Assembly: GCF_015182285.1 (NCBI RefSeq)
Contig: NZ_PRDM01000003.1
Location: 248,001 to 312,000 of the forward strand
Source of the DNA: Flavobacterium hungaricum
Lineage (GTDB): Bacteria > Bacteroidota > Bacteroidia > Flavobacteriales > Flavobacteriaceae
DNA length: 64,000 bases
Direction: 5' to 3'
The notes below the pieces were generated by a model, which was not told the DNA's origin, made no database searches, and saw nothing but the letters and a program-made list of their open reading frames with translations. The first letter of the stretch is position 1, and each line of letters begins with the position of its first letter. Position numbers and translations under genes: made by a program. Shown here one piece after another: positions 39,101 through 47,997 of the stretch.

Positions 39101-39136
39101 CCATTTAAACGGTTTGTTTTTTGGGTTAGTGAACAT
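36134..39136 (-). CDS. SusC/RagA-family TonB-dependent outer-membrane transporter
   Basis: 1000 residues. Signal peptide to about 28 (NFMMNAQ), a carboxypeptidase-D regulatory-like domain (KVTGKIVSSEDQLGLPGANV, 30-110), the SusC hallmark LDEVIVVGYGTRKKSDITGS, plug domain (GVSVMTNNGGEPGAPVKIRV, ATAIYGSRGSNGVIMVTTKK) and a 22-strand barrel ending in Phe (FGFNVKF). Imports oligosaccharides across the outer membrane using TonB energy. No extra N-terminal sigma-regulator (STN) domain, consistent with control by the adjacent HTCS. Confidence 0.96.
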   Translation of the reverse strand: MFTNPKNKPFKWCLLVSFLLVNFMMNAQEKKVTGKIVSSEDQLGLPGANVYIKNSSVGASADMDGNYTVIVNEKNAVLVFNFVGFQTVEIPVGTKSVINVSLKPDTKALDEVIVVGYGTRKKSDITGSVSSVTAKELTAYPLLNAEQALQGRAAGVSVMTNNGGEPGAPVKIRVRGGTSINASGDALIVVDGFAGVSMPAPQDIASIEVLKDASATAIYGSRGSNGVIMVTTKKGKPGKPVIEFSNSTSVQSVNNKLHLLNADQFAAYRKSFTTHTQGPANTDWQDVIYRDGMISNTQLSFSGGSENVRYYVSGTYFNQNGVVINSGIDKYTIVSNLEADLSPKFKVGLNTFTSKQNKDGIVSQTGAGGTGAAGVIASAYRFMPDKGIYNPDGSFTTTAPIGDDIDNPYATAMENILETTSIVNRNNFFAQYQITKDLDFKTTLGLTDNNSQTGRFIPSTLIAGKNIKGEASVNNTRFSSFLTENYLTFKREIIDRGILTVLGGYSYQKNKNENSYAASRGFLTNTNSYRNLGAGTVFLKPDSGLSETELISAFGRLNFDYADKYLLTFTARRDGSSSFSKNYKYGTFPSGAIGWNVAKENFLKDSKTISNLKLRASYGATGNPSIGAYSTLSRFSEIYDVSGDVIVNAVQLTSLDNPNLKWETSYQQDYGIDLGLFDNRISITADYYKTITKDLLFNRPLPGVSGIASQLQNVGELENKGWELGINTRNFTGPDFTWSTSFNISSNKNKVLKLADNKDLLINSAPGHFLATESQILRVGQPVGSFFGFIYDGVIQQGETVLPGNFETAAGGEKFRDYNGDGKLDSQDKTIIGNPNPDFIFGFNNDFTYKNLDLNIFFQGSQGNQILNYTLMELASGNNNATTEVLDAWTPTNTDTDVPANAARTKRITSRFVYDGSYIRLKNVSIGYSLDEKVVSKMGLSKIRFYISAQNLWTITDYPGTDPETNYLNDTNSRSNTNLGLDYGGYPNVRTFTFGFNVKF

Positions 39137-39154
39137 TCATTTTTTGGTTTTAGG

Positions 39155-39253
39155 TTAATAAGTTAGAAAGTAGAAAACCAATAAACTCATTCCGATGATG
39201 ATGATCACAAATAAAATCTGGAGTACAATAAAATGTGTTTTTTTGATTTTCAT
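39155..39253 (-). CDS. Possible 32-residue membrane peptide before susC
   Basis: A short ORF (MKIKKTHFIVLQILFVIIII, then GMSLLVFYFLTY) ends 18 bases before susC and encodes one membrane helix with a basic N-terminus. It begins about 5 bases after a TACATTTG -7 box, so the transcript would be nearly leaderless. It may be a real peptide or simply the AT-rich susC leader. Confidence 0.35.
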   Translation of the reverse strand: MKIKKTHFIVLQILFVIIIIGMSLLVFYFLTY

Positions 39254-39257
39254 ATCG

Positions 39258-39265
39258 CAAATGTA
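39258..39265 (-). promoter_or_regulatory. Probable -7 box of the susCD operon
   Basis: TACATTTG on the minus strand matches TAnnTTTG. A TTG lies 24 bases upstream, somewhat far for the consensus. The spacing suits a promoter activated by the HTCS regulator. Confidence 0.4.
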
Positions 39266-39292
39266 GAAGCCAAAAAAGAAATAGAAATACAA

Positions 39293-39325
39293 AAAAGGGT
39301 ATCTAAAAATACAGATACCCTTTTT
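39293..39325 (-). terminator. Hairpin terminator between HTCS and susC
   Basis: AAAAGGGTATCT / AGATACCCTTTT perfect arms with an 8-base loop and a T run on the minus strand. It insulates the susC promoter from the HTCS transcript. Confidence 0.82.
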
Positions 39326-39354
39326 AAAGCCTTTAAAATGCGGACTATTTAAGT

Positions 39355-39706
39355 AAAATGTGAAATGTGAGAAAATGTGAAAAGTGAAAAGTGAAATGGG
39401 AAATGTAAAATGTGAAATGGGAAATGTGAAATGGGAAATGTAAAAAGTGAAAAGTGAAATGTGAGATGCAAAAAGTAAAAAGTAAAAAGTGAAAAGTGAA
39501 AAGTGAAAAGTGAAAAGTGAAAAGTAAAAAGTGAAATGTAAAAAGTGAAAAGTATGGTCACATCTAGCAATTCGCATTCTCACATCTGACATCTCACATT
39601 CGACATTTCACATTCTCACATCTCACATCTGACATTTCACATCTAACATCTAACATTTCACATCTCACATTTTCACATCTCACATTCTCACATTCTCACC
39701 TCTCAC
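39355..39706. repeat. Strand-switching GTGAAAAGTGAAAT / CTCACATTTCACAT repeat
   Basis: From 39355 to about 39553 the + strand repeats GTGAAAAG, GTGAAATG. From about 39557 to 39706 it repeats CTCACAT, TTCACAT, CTGACAT. The array provides the TCA (39703-39705) that is the HTCS stop codon. Low-complexity ORFs across it (rich in FTFHFSLF) are not genes. Confidence 0.92.
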
Positions 39707-42700
39707 AATTTAATAGTTGAAGATTTATAAAATTTGTCAGCATATTGCGACGGAGTTTCGCCGTACTTTTTTTGAAAGCATTTGCTAAAGTATTTCGGAT
39801 TGTTGAAACCCACTTTATAACTGATTTCTGAAACGTTTAATTTATTTTGTTCTAATAATTGCGCTGCACGTTTCAATCTGATTTCGTGAATGAATTCGTT
39901 TGGCGTGCAATTCGTCCAAGCTTTAATTTTTAGAAATAACATTGTTCGGCTGACGCCTAATTCGGAGCAGAAAAACGGAATATCAAATTGCTCGTTTGAA
40001 ATGTTTTCTTCGACAATTTTAAAAGCCTTTTTCAAAAGTTCTTCATCAAGCGAAGAAACCGTGATTTCTGACGGAATAAAACTGTCTTCGCTGGAAAATT
40101 TGATTTTTAAACGTTCCGTTGTGTTTAATAGGTTTTTAACCCGAAGTCTGAATTCCATTAAATTAAATGGTTTACTGATGTAATCGTCGGCACCGCTTTC
40201 CAGCCCTTCAAATTTGTAAACCAATGAAGATCTCGAAGTCAGGAGAATAACCGGAATATGGCTGGTTTTGAGGTTCTCTTTGATTTTGGAACACAATTCA
40301 GTTCCTACCATTTCGGGCATAATAACATCAGAAATAATTAAATTCGGAACAAATTTTAAAGCTTTTTCTAATGCAATTTTTCCATTTTCGGCTTCAATAA
40401 TATTGTACTCTTTTTTGAGCAGGTTTTTCATGAATTTCCGCAACACTTTATGATCTTCAACCAATAAAATCGTCTGCTTTTCTTCATTAACAATTAAATC
40501 TTCTAGATCATCATTTTCGATAATTTCCGAAGGTTCTAACTGAGCCGTATATTGAGCAATATCATCACTGATTTTAAAGTCCGAAATAATTTCGCTGTCT
40601 AAAAGATGTTCGCGCCCAAGCGGTAAAGTCACTGTAAAAATAACGCCGCCAGAAGTTTTATTCGTGACATCAATTTTTCCTTTGTGCAGTTCGACAATGT
40701 TTTTTACAATCGAAAGTCCGATTCCGGTTCCTTTATTATAGTTTTTCTGAACCTGATTGTGCGTTGGGACTTCAAAAAACAAATCAAAAATTTTATCAAT
40801 ATGCTCCTCAGCAATTCCTACACCCGAATCTTCAACTGCAATAAATAGATTCTCCTGATCGTGGTTTATTTTGATAGTAATTGTGCCGCCTTTTGGAGTA
40901 TATCTAAAGGCATTTGAGATCAAATTATAAAAAACACGTTCGAGTTTGTAGCGGTCAAAATACACCAGAATTTCTTCATTTTCAGTTTCAAACGTATAGT
41001 CGTAACCGCCGTCTTTGGCATATTCAATAAAAGACAAAAAGATTTCTTTGGTGAATTTGACAATATTCCCGTTTGCCGATTCCAGCGTAACCTGGTGGCT
41101 TTCAAGTTTTCTAAAATCCATTAAACGGTTAATTAAACTCAGCAAATGATTGGCGCTTCCTTCAATAACCAAAAGCTTTTTGTACATTTCGTTAGTGCCG
41201 TTATAATCGGCTAATATTTGCTGTAACGGACCTAAAATCAGGGTTAAAGGTGTTCTGAATTCATGCGAAATATTAGTAAAAAAGTCTAGTTTTAATTTGT
41301 TGTTTTCTTCAATCCGCTGTGTTTCCAGATATTCCAGTTCTAGTTTTTGTTTTAATCTGGCTTTCGATTTCATAATCCAAATCAAACCGTACAAACCTAA
41401 GCCAATTATGATTCCGTATAATAAAAATGCCCAAATACTGCGCCACGGAGCCGGATTTACAATTACGGTAAGCGTTGCTGGGGTTTTATTCCATATACCG
41501 TCATTATTGGCTCCCCGAACTTCAAAAACATAAGTTCCCGGGTTCTGAATGGCAAAATTGGCTTCAGAATTTTTTGTCGTGGTCCAGTTATTTTCCAAAC
41601 CAATTAAACGATAACTGTATTGATTGTTTTTTGATCGAATATAATTTGGGATGGCAAAGTTTATCGAGAAATTAGCTTTGTCGTAATCCAGCGTAATGGT
41701 ATTGGTAAAACCGATGCTTTTTTCTAAAATGCCGTCTTTGTCATTGGGATTTATAGTTTCGTTTTTGATTTTCAAATCGGTAATTAAAACCTGCGGCGCA
41801 TATTGATTTAAGGAAATTTTTGCGGCATCAAAAAAAGTAGCACCCGAAGGGCTTCCAAAATAAAATTGATTAGAATCTAATTTTAAAGCCGAATTATCAT
41901 TGAATTCATTACTTGCCAAGCCGTCTTTTTGGTCGTAAATCACGACAGATTTTTTGGTGGTATTGTATTTAATAATACCTTGATTGGTACTGATCCATAG
42001 GTTTTGATCGTCATCTTCTAAAATAGAATGAATAGAAGTGATGACCGTATTTCCGATTTTTAGATTGATTCTGCTAAATTTTTTCCCATCAAAGTAATGG
42101 AGCCCTTTTGCTTTTGTTCCAACCCAGATTTTATTTTGAGAATCCTGAAATAAAGTCAAAATATCATCGCCAGATAAAGAGGAATGATCGTAAAAGAAAT
42201 GCTGAATGGTATATTTTTGGGGATTAAAATTTCGCAGCGGTATACGGTTCAAACCATTTTGAGTTCCAACCCAAAGAACGTTTTGTTTGTCAACTAAAAG
42301 AGTTCTAATAATATTATTGGTCAGGAAAATTGGTTTTGTGCTGTCATTCCCAATAATTTGAAAAGTCTTATTTGATGTATTGTAGCGGATTAATCCTTTT
42401 CCGAAAGTCCCAATCCATAAAATACTGCCTTCAGTTTTTAGCGAATAAACACCGGTTTCCTTCAATAAATCAAGTAAGTCTGATGCAATTCTGTTGTCTT
42501 CGATTCTTTTGGAAAGGGTATTATAAGCCGATAAACCTTTTGAGAAAGTCCCAATCCATAAAATATGATCTTCAGAAAGACACATTGCTTTGATATCATT
42601 TTTATTGGTTTGTCCCGTTTTGCTGTTAATGTAGCTTGTTGCTTCTGTTTTTTTATTGTAAATCGTGATACCGCCGCCCTCTGTTCCAAAATAAATATTT

Positions 42701-43797
42701 TGATTTTGATCTTCAATTATCGAACTCACCACATCAAAACTCATCGGAATCTTTTTAGAATTCTGATTGTAATTCGAGAAATTAACATTCGAAACATCCC
42801 AAAGATTCACGCCTTTGTAATAACAGCCAATCCAAACAGAACCTTTTTGATCCATAAAAACCGACTTTACTTTGTCGATTCCGTTGCTGTTATTACTATT
42901 ATTTATTTTCTGCAGACTTTGATCTTTTCCTAAAATATAGATTCCGTCATAGGCTCCAATCCATAAATCGCCTTGATTATCAATTACCAAAGATCGAATG
43001 TCGGTATTGATCTCGCGGTATTTTTCGTTCGGTAAAAACGAAACAAAAACTTTTGTTTTCAAATCAAATTTCAAAAGACCTTTATTTTTGGTTCCAACCC
43101 ATAAACTGCCTTCTTTTTCTTCGATTATAGATTGTACATTTAGTAAATCTGCTGTATTTAGCGGATAATTTTTAAAGCTGAATTTTCCATTTTTTCTACT
43201 CTTTAATTGGCATAAACCTTTTGTAGTTCCAATCCAGATTTCACCGTTTTTGGTTTTTAAAATGCTTAAAATGTTATTGCTTGGAAGGGTAGAAGGATCC
43301 TCATCTGAATGAAAAACAGAGGTAAACAATCCCGATTTTTTATTGTAAATCGTCAAACCTTTTGAAGTTCCAAACCACATTTCGCCTCCAATTTCGCGAA
43401 TGCTCCAAACAGCATTGTTGCTTATGGTATGATTGGCTTTGGTATGAAGATATCGCGTAAAACGGTTGGAAACAGGATCGTAACAATTTAAACCGTTATA
43501 AGTTCCCACCCAGATTTTCCCTGAAGCATCTTCATCAATAGCCAAAATATCATTGTTGCTGATCGAAAATTTATCGGCGGCATCATTTCTAAAAACAGTA
43601 AATCGGCTTCCGTCGTATTTATTCAGTCCGTCGCGCGTACCAAACCACATCTGCCCAAATTTATCCTGATGAATCGCAATAACAGAACTCTGCGAAAGCC
43701 CGTCGGTGGTGGAGATATTTTTAAGACGGTATTTATTTTGGGAAAACAAATTCCCGAAAGCAAATACAATTGCAAGAAAAGCTATTTTATATTTCAT
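39703..43797 (-). CDS. Hybrid two-component system (HTCS) sensor-regulator of the PUL
   Basis: 1364 residues. Signal peptide (to about 19), two seven-bladed propellers built from repeats such as DKFGQMWFGTRDGLNKYD and IWIGTFGKGLIRYN, a Y_Y_Y domain (about 700-775), one membrane helix (about 783-805), histidine kinase with His845 in SHEFRTPLTLILGP and ATPase motifs (GTGIGLSIVK), receiver domain with Asp1157 in ISDVIMPEM, and an AraC DNA-binding domain at the C-terminus (VSEISYKVGFNNPKYFSKCF). HTCS proteins bind an oligosaccharide in the periplasm and activate the local susCD operon. Transcribed in the same direction, just upstream of susC. Confidence 0.96.
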   Translation of the reverse strand: MKYKIAFLAIVFAFGNLFSQNKYRLKNISTTDGLSQSSVIAIHQDKFGQMWFGTRDGLNKYDGSRFTVFRNDAADKFSISNNDILAIDEDASGKIWVGTYNGLNCYDPVSNRFTRYLHTKANHTISNNAVWSIREIGGEMWFGTSKGLTIYNKKSGLFTSVFHSDEDPSTLPSNNILSILKTKNGEIWIGTTKGLCQLKSRKNGKFSFKNYPLNTADLLNVQSIIEEKEGSLWVGTKNKGLLKFDLKTKVFVSFLPNEKYREINTDIRSLVIDNQGDLWIGAYDGIYILGKDQSLQKINNSNNSNGIDKVKSVFMDQKGSVWIGCYYKGVNLWDVSNVNFSNYNQNSKKIPMSFDVVSSIIEDQNQNIYFGTEGGGITIYNKKTEATSYINSKTGQTNKNDIKAMCLSEDHILWIGTFSKGLSAYNTLSKRIEDNRIASDLLDLLKETGVYSLKTEGSILWIGTFGKGLIRYNTSNKTFQIIGNDSTKPIFLTNNIIRTLLVDKQNVLWVGTQNGLNRIPLRNFNPQKYTIQHFFYDHSSLSGDDILTLFQDSQNKIWVGTKAKGLHYFDGKKFSRINLKIGNTVITSIHSILEDDDQNLWISTNQGIIKYNTTKKSVVIYDQKDGLASNEFNDNSALKLDSNQFYFGSPSGATFFDAAKISLNQYAPQVLITDLKIKNETINPNDKDGILEKSIGFTNTITLDYDKANFSINFAIPNYIRSKNNQYSYRLIGLENNWTTTKNSEANFAIQNPGTYVFEVRGANNDGIWNKTPATLTVIVNPAPWRSIWAFLLYGIIIGLGLYGLIWIMKSKARLKQKLELEYLETQRIEENNKLKLDFFTNISHEFRTPLTLILGPLQQILADYNGTNEMYKKLLVIEGSANHLLSLINRLMDFRKLESHQVTLESANGNIVKFTKEIFLSFIEYAKDGGYDYTFETENEEILVYFDRYKLERVFYNLISNAFRYTPKGGTITIKINHDQENLFIAVEDSGVGIAEEHIDKIFDLFFEVPTHNQVQKNYNKGTGIGLSIVKNIVELHKGKIDVTNKTSGGVIFTVTLPLGREHLLDSEIISDFKISDDIAQYTAQLEPSEIIENDDLEDLIVNEEKQTILLVEDHKVLRKFMKNLLKKEYNIIEAENGKIALEKALKFVPNLIISDVIMPEMVGTELCSKIKENLKTSHIPVILLTSRSSLVYKFEGLESGADDYISKPFNLMEFRLRVKNLLNTTERLKIKFSSEDSFIPSEITVSSLDEELLKKAFKIVEENISNEQFDIPFFCSELGVSRTMLFLKIKAWTNCTPNEFIHEIRLKRAAQLLEQNKLNVSEISYKVGFNNPKYFSKCFQKKYGETPSQYADKFYKSSTIKL

Positions 43798-43804
43798 AGC
43801 GTTT

Positions 43805-43916
43805 TTTTAAGGTTCAAAGAGGCAAAGGTTCAGAGGTTCAAAGATGCAAAGGTTCTGAGGTTCATTGGCTGGCAAAAAAAACTTTGTGCCTTTGTACCTC
43901 TGAGCCTTTGAACCTA
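43805..43916. repeat. Strand-switching AGGTTCAAAG / CTTTGAACCT repeat
   Basis: Left arm 43809-43863 (AGGTTCAAAGAGGCAAAGG words) and right arm 43881-43916 (TTTGTGCCTTTGTACCTC, CTTTGAACCT). The final CTA is the TAG stop codon of the DUF4955 gene. It fills the HTCS to DUF4955 gap. Confidence 0.9.
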
Positions 43917-45542
43917 TCTTAAGCGCTTTTGTAATTGATAATCGTACAAAGACGGAATTTTTTCTATTTCCGTATTCAAAAATTCAATATAAGGATCGAC
44001 ATCATATTTGATTTCAAATTTCGTATTTCCGTGTACGCCGATGATTCTGGCTGAAGCGCCGTCTTTCATTCCGTACAGCAAAACTGGTTTTGAAAGATCA
44101 GGATTTTCAACCTGCACATTCAGATTCCAAAAAGTGCTAAAAGGCCCGTGCGAAGGTTTCCAATAATCGGCACCGCCGCCGCCAAACAATAGATAACTAT
44201 TATTTTTACCGGCTTTTAAATGAACGGTTATATTATCAAACAAATTTTGATGATTCGCTCCCGAATGCTGATCCAAAAGCGGATCTGTAAAAATTTCGCA
44301 GTTTTGATAGACGTTTTTGGTCGCAAAGGTGTTGAAACTTAACGGATGAACCGCTGCATTGTAGATTTTAAGATTCTTTACCAAAATATTATGGACACCG
44401 CCTAATGTTACCGTATAATGCGCCAAATGCGATCCATCGGTTGTAATGTCCTGAATGGTTGTATTGGCTGTTTCTTCGGCGAGAATACCGCTGTCGGCAT
44501 TTGTGATTGTAACATCTCTAACCCAGGAATTAAATACTCGGGTTAAGAAAATGGCATTGTTTCCTGGTTCGACATGATGTGCGACTCTCGGAATATCAGG
44601 AAAAGTAAATCGTAAATTTTCTATTCCAACTTCATTTAAGTGTTTCCATTCTATCAATTGTGCCTGATAACTTGGTTTTATCGAAATAGTTAAAGGCGTT
44701 TTTAAAGTAATTTTGGATCCAGAAATTTTAGTGATTTCAACCTGCTGTCTCACAATGGGCAGTTTTGGAAATTTCCAATGATGCGAACCTGGTTTTACGT
44801 TCGCCCCTTGATACAAATCTTTAATGATTTCGCCGTTTTCACCGTCTTTATTAAACAATTGTAATTCGACTACATCGCCGGCTTTCAAGTTTTTTACATC
44901 AGAAACGGTAATTGTATGTTCGCCCATTTTCCCCGAATGCACTTTTGCCAAAGCAATAGTTTCGGGTTCGTATTTATCCAGATAAGATTTGACACGTTCG
45001 CCCAGAACCTGCGTCCAGATAAAACCGCCCGACCAGGCATACTGCGAAAAAGGAAGATCGATATTGTTTTCGGGTTCGCGTTGTCTTTTATCAAAAGTGG
45101 TCAGATATTCGCGAAGTTCTGCCAAAACAGGAGCATCTTTAAGATACATCATCGGTCTTGGGCAGTAGATTTCGGTTCCGTTTTCGGTCGAACCAGAACC
45201 GCGAAGGACAAAATTACTTCTTTCAATATAGAGAATTTCGCTTAGAATAATTTTCCCTGCGGGCAATTGCAGAATTACATTTCCTTCAACTTCATTGGCC
45301 GCTTTAAGAGCCTTTAAAAGCGCTTTCGAATCGTCTAATTCGTCATTAGCTTTTACGCCAAAATCAACAGCGTTAATTATTTTTCCCTGTGATTTAGGAA
45401 TTTGGCTTTCGCCGAAGTGATATCCCGCATAACTAAAATCAGGAAGGTAGTTTGTTTTTTGAGAAAGGATTTTAGGGATTTCCTGCGCCATTGTAATATT
45501 TACAACGAGGCTGCAAAAAATAGTTATGGCTGGACGAATCAT
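43914..45542 (-). CDS. DUF4955 / pectate-lyase-superfamily beta-helix protein
   Basis: 542 residues with a signal peptide (to about 19, TMAQ). N-terminal pectate-lyase-3-like start INAVDFGVKANDELDDSKAL, followed by right-handed beta-helix sequence (NFVLRGSGSTENGTEIYC, GVHNILVKNLKIYNAAVHPL). The C-terminal part contains HSGANHQNLFDNITV and FGGGGADYWKPSHGPF. I match it to DUF4955, found in PULs. Beta-helix proteins of this type are usually lyases or hydrolases of acidic polysaccharides; catalytic residues are not identifiable by eye. It could make the unsaturated ends consumed by GH88. Confidence 0.75.
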   Translation of the reverse strand: MIRPAITIFCSLVVNITMAQEIPKILSQKTNYLPDFSYAGYHFGESQIPKSQGKIINAVDFGVKANDELDDSKALLKALKAANEVEGNVILQLPAGKIILSEILYIERSNFVLRGSGSTENGTEIYCPRPMMYLKDAPVLAELREYLTTFDKRQREPENNIDLPFSQYAWSGGFIWTQVLGERVKSYLDKYEPETIALAKVHSGKMGEHTITVSDVKNLKAGDVVELQLFNKDGENGEIIKDLYQGANVKPGSHHWKFPKLPIVRQQVEITKISGSKITLKTPLTISIKPSYQAQLIEWKHLNEVGIENLRFTFPDIPRVAHHVEPGNNAIFLTRVFNSWVRDVTITNADSGILAEETANTTIQDITTDGSHLAHYTVTLGGVHNILVKNLKIYNAAVHPLSFNTFATKNVYQNCEIFTDPLLDQHSGANHQNLFDNITVHLKAGKNNSYLLFGGGGADYWKPSHGPFSTFWNLNVQVENPDLSKPVLLYGMKDGASARIIGVHGNTKFEIKYDVDPYIEFLNTEIEKIPSLYDYQLQKRLR

Positions 45543-45579
45543 GGTTTTTGTGGTTTGTGGTTAGTTAGTTTTTTGGTTT

Positions 45580-45812
45580 TACCGCTAAGGCACTAAGACG
45601 CAAAGGTTTTTATTTTTTATTTCACGCAGATTGGGCAGATTATATCAGATTCGATATGATAAATAGCTGCGCTGCTCTGCTTAAATCTTTTAAAATCTGC
45701 GTGAAATACAATCTCTTTAATCTGTGGTTAAAATAAAAATCTCTGCGGCTTTACGAGATTAAAAACATAAAGCTTTAAAAAAACTTCGCGTCTTAGTACC
45801 TTCGCGGTAAAC
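45580..45812. repeat. Strand-symmetric repeat spacer
   Basis: ACCGCTAAGGCACTAAGACG at 45580 pairs imperfectly with CGTCTTAGTACCTTCGCGGT at 45790-45810. Nested CACGCAGATTGGGCAGATT (45622) pairs with AAATCTGCGTGAAAT (45692). Fills the uxuA to DUF4955 gap. Confidence 0.85.
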
Positions 45813-45815
45813 CTT

Positions 45816-47000
45816 TTATAAAGATCGCTTGATCCCTAATTCAAGTCCGCGTAGTTCTGCTAGTCCTCTCAAACGGCCAATTGCAGAATAACCCGGATTG
45901 GTTTTTTTCTTTAAATCGTCCAGCATTTGGTGTCCGTGATCGGGACGCATTGGTAATTTGCTGTTGTTTCTTTTTTCGACTTCCAAAATCGCTTTTACAA
46001 CTTCGTACATATCAACATCGCCTTCCAGGTGATTGGCTTCGTAAAAACTGCCTTCTTCGTCGCGCTGGGTACTTCTTAGGTGAATAAAATTCATTTTATC
46101 GCCGTGACGTCTTACGATTCCCGGTAAATCATTATCGGCACGAACACCGTACGAACCTGTACACATAGTAAATCCATTAGATTTTGACGGTGCAGCATTC
46201 ATTAATTCAATCAAATCTTCTTCTGTACTTACAACTCTTGGCAAACCTAAAATCGGGTAGGGCGGATCGTCTGGGTGAATCGCCATTAAAACCCCTTCAC
46301 TTTCTGCGACAGGAATGATTTCTTTTAAAAAGAAAAACAAATTATCCTTCAAAGCCTGTCTGTCAATATGATTGTAAGCGCCTAAAGTCACTAAGAAATC
46401 TTCAACCGTATAAGCTTCTTCTGCGCCCGGAAGCCCAGCCAGAATATTGCGCTGCAATTTGATTTTATCATCCTCATTCATCGCATCAAAATAATTTCGT
46501 GCTTTCTGAATCTGTTCCAACGAGTATTCTTTTTCAGCTCCTGGTCTTTTCAAAATGAATAATTCAAACGCTGCAAAAGCATTAATATCAAAACGCAGGG
46601 CTTTAGAGCCGTCTTCAACAGTATAAGCTAAATCGGTTCTTGACCAATCTAAAACCGGCATGAAGTTGTAGCACACGCAGGTAATCCCGCATAAGGCCAG
46701 ATTGCGAATGCTTTCTTTGTAATTTTCAATGTATTGAAGATAATTTCCAGTCTGTTTTTTGATGTCTTCGTGAACCGGAATACTCTCTACAACCGACCAA
46801 TTCAAGCCAGAAGCCCCTTTTTTAGGATCGCCGTCTTGGTGTTCGATTTCGACTTTTCTTTTTAAAATTTCTTCAATTGTCCAAACTTCTCCGTTTGGAA
46901 TGTGGTGTAAAGCGGTTACAATTCCCGTTGCTCCGGTTTGTGCAATATCTTGTAAAGAAACAGGATCATTTGGTCCGAACCATCTTAATGTTTGTTCCAT
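45816..47000 (-). CDS. uxuA: Mannonate dehydratase UxuA
   Basis: 394 residues. Characteristic segments: [77 protein letters not shown] and [13 protein letters not shown]. Dehydrates D-mannonate to 2-keto-3-deoxygluconate (KDG) in the cytoplasm. This step belongs to the glucuronate/fructuronate branch, not the galacturonate branch, which needs altronate dehydratase. Confidence 0.96.
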   Translation of the reverse strand: MEQTLRWFGPNDPVSLQDIAQTGATGIVTALHHIPNGEVWTIEEILKRKVEIEHQDGDPKKGASGLNWSVVESIPVHEDIKKQTGNYLQYIENYKESIRNLALCGITCVCYNFMPVLDWSRTDLAYTVEDGSKALRFDINAFAAFELFILKRPGAEKEYSLEQIQKARNYFDAMNEDDKIKLQRNILAGLPGAEEAYTVEDFLVTLGAYNHIDRQALKDNLFFFLKEIIPVAESEGVLMAIHPDDPPYPILGLPRVVSTEEDLIELMNAAPSKSNGFTMCTGSYGVRADNDLPGIVRRHGDKMNFIHLRSTQRDEEGSFYEANHLEGDVDMYEVVKAILEVEKRNNSKLPMRPDHGHQMLDDLKKKTNPGYSAIGRLRGLAELRGLELGIKRSL

Positions 47001-47019
47001 GTTTTATGTTTTATTTTTT

Positions 47020-47103
47020 CCTGCAGGGTTTTCAAAATCTTGCAGGTATGTTTGTTTAAAGAGATGATAATTTAAACCTGCAAGGTTTTGGAAACCTTGC
47101 AGG
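47020..47103. repeat. Two CCTGCAAGG hairpins
   Basis: Imperfect hairpins at 47020-47046 and 47078-47103, both built on CCTGCA(A/G)GG and CCTTGCAGG type arms, occupy the gap between uxuA and the SDR gene. They could pair internally or with each other. Confidence 0.75.
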
Positions 47104-47120
47104 AAAGGCTGAGTTAAATC

Positions 47121-47933
47121 TTAAATGCTTGTTGCAGCAAAGCCGCCATCCACTTTTAAGATGGTTCCCGTTACGAATTTTGACATATCACTGCATAGGA
47201 ACAATAAAGCACCGTCAATATCTTCCGGAGTTCCAAATCGTCCCATTGGCGTGTGATCAATGATTTTTTCGCCTCTTGGCGTTAGTTTTCCTTCTGGAGT
47301 AAGCAATAAAGCACGGTTTTGTTCGCCGATAAAAAAGCCAGGTGAAATGGCGTTTACACGAATTCCTTCGCCGTATTTTTGAGCCAGTTCGACCGCCATC
47401 CATTGGGTAAAATTATCGATTGCCGCTTTTGAAGCCGAGTACCCCACAACTCTTGTTAAAGGTCTCTGTGCTGATGCCGACGATATATTGATGATATTTC
47501 CCGATTTTTGTTTGGCAAAAAGTGCTGCAAAAACCTGAGTTGGAAGCATGGTTCCAATAATATTCAAATCAATAACTTTTTGTAAGTCATCACTTTTCAT
47601 ATCATAAACCGATTGATCAGGCTGAATAGTTGCGCCCGGCATATTACCGCCTGCTGCGTTTATCAAAATATCAAGACGACCGTATTTTTCAACAATAAAA
47701 TCTTTGGCTTTTTCTACTTCTTCTTTATTTAAAACATTCGCCTGAACAGCAAAACCCTGTCCGCCGTTTGCTTCGATTGTTTTTACCGTATTTTCAGCTT
47801 TTTCAAGTGACTGAGAAACGATCCCGACAACTACGCCTTGCTGCGCCAGAACATTTGCAAAACGGCTTCCTAAAACGCCTGCACCGCCCGTAATTAGGGC
47901 TATTTTTCCTTTTAAATTAAATATTGAATCCAT
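47121..47933 (-). CDS. SDR oxidoreductase, probable D-mannonate oxidoreductase (fructuronate reductase)
   Basis: 270 residues from the ATG at 47933 (MDSIFNLKGKIALITGG). The ORF stays open 46 codons further, but that part is lysine- and asparagine-rich, overlaps eda and is unlikely to be coding. Rossmann motif TGGAGVLGSRF, NAAG, catalytic YSASK, C-terminal FVTGTILKVDGGF. Placed between eda and uxuA, the most likely reaction is D-fructuronate to D-mannonate. Bacteroidetes commonly use an SDR for this step rather than E. coli-type UxuB. Specificity is inferred from context. Confidence 0.82.
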   Translation of the reverse strand: MDSIFNLKGKIALITGGAGVLGSRFANVLAQQGVVVGIVSQSLEKAENTVKTIEANGGQGFAVQANVLNKEEVEKAKDFIVEKYGRLDILINAAGGNMPGATIQPDQSVYDMKSDDLQKVIDLNIIGTMLPTQVFAALFAKQKSGNIINISSASAQRPLTRVVGYSASKAAIDNFTQWMAVELAQKYGEGIRVNAISPGFFIGEQNRALLLTPEGKLTPRGEKIIDHTPMGRFGTPEDIDGALLFLCSDMSKFVTGTILKVDGGFAATSI

Positions 47934-47997
47934 TCTTTTTAAAATATGCTTGTATTTATGTTTATTTTTATTGGGATTTGGAATTTTAGATTTGGAA

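Noticed and set aside
39254..39592. Leftward ORFs rich in FTFHFSLF
   Set aside because: Low-complexity translation of the GTGAAAAG repeat. Only the 32-codon end is kept, as a doubtful peptide.
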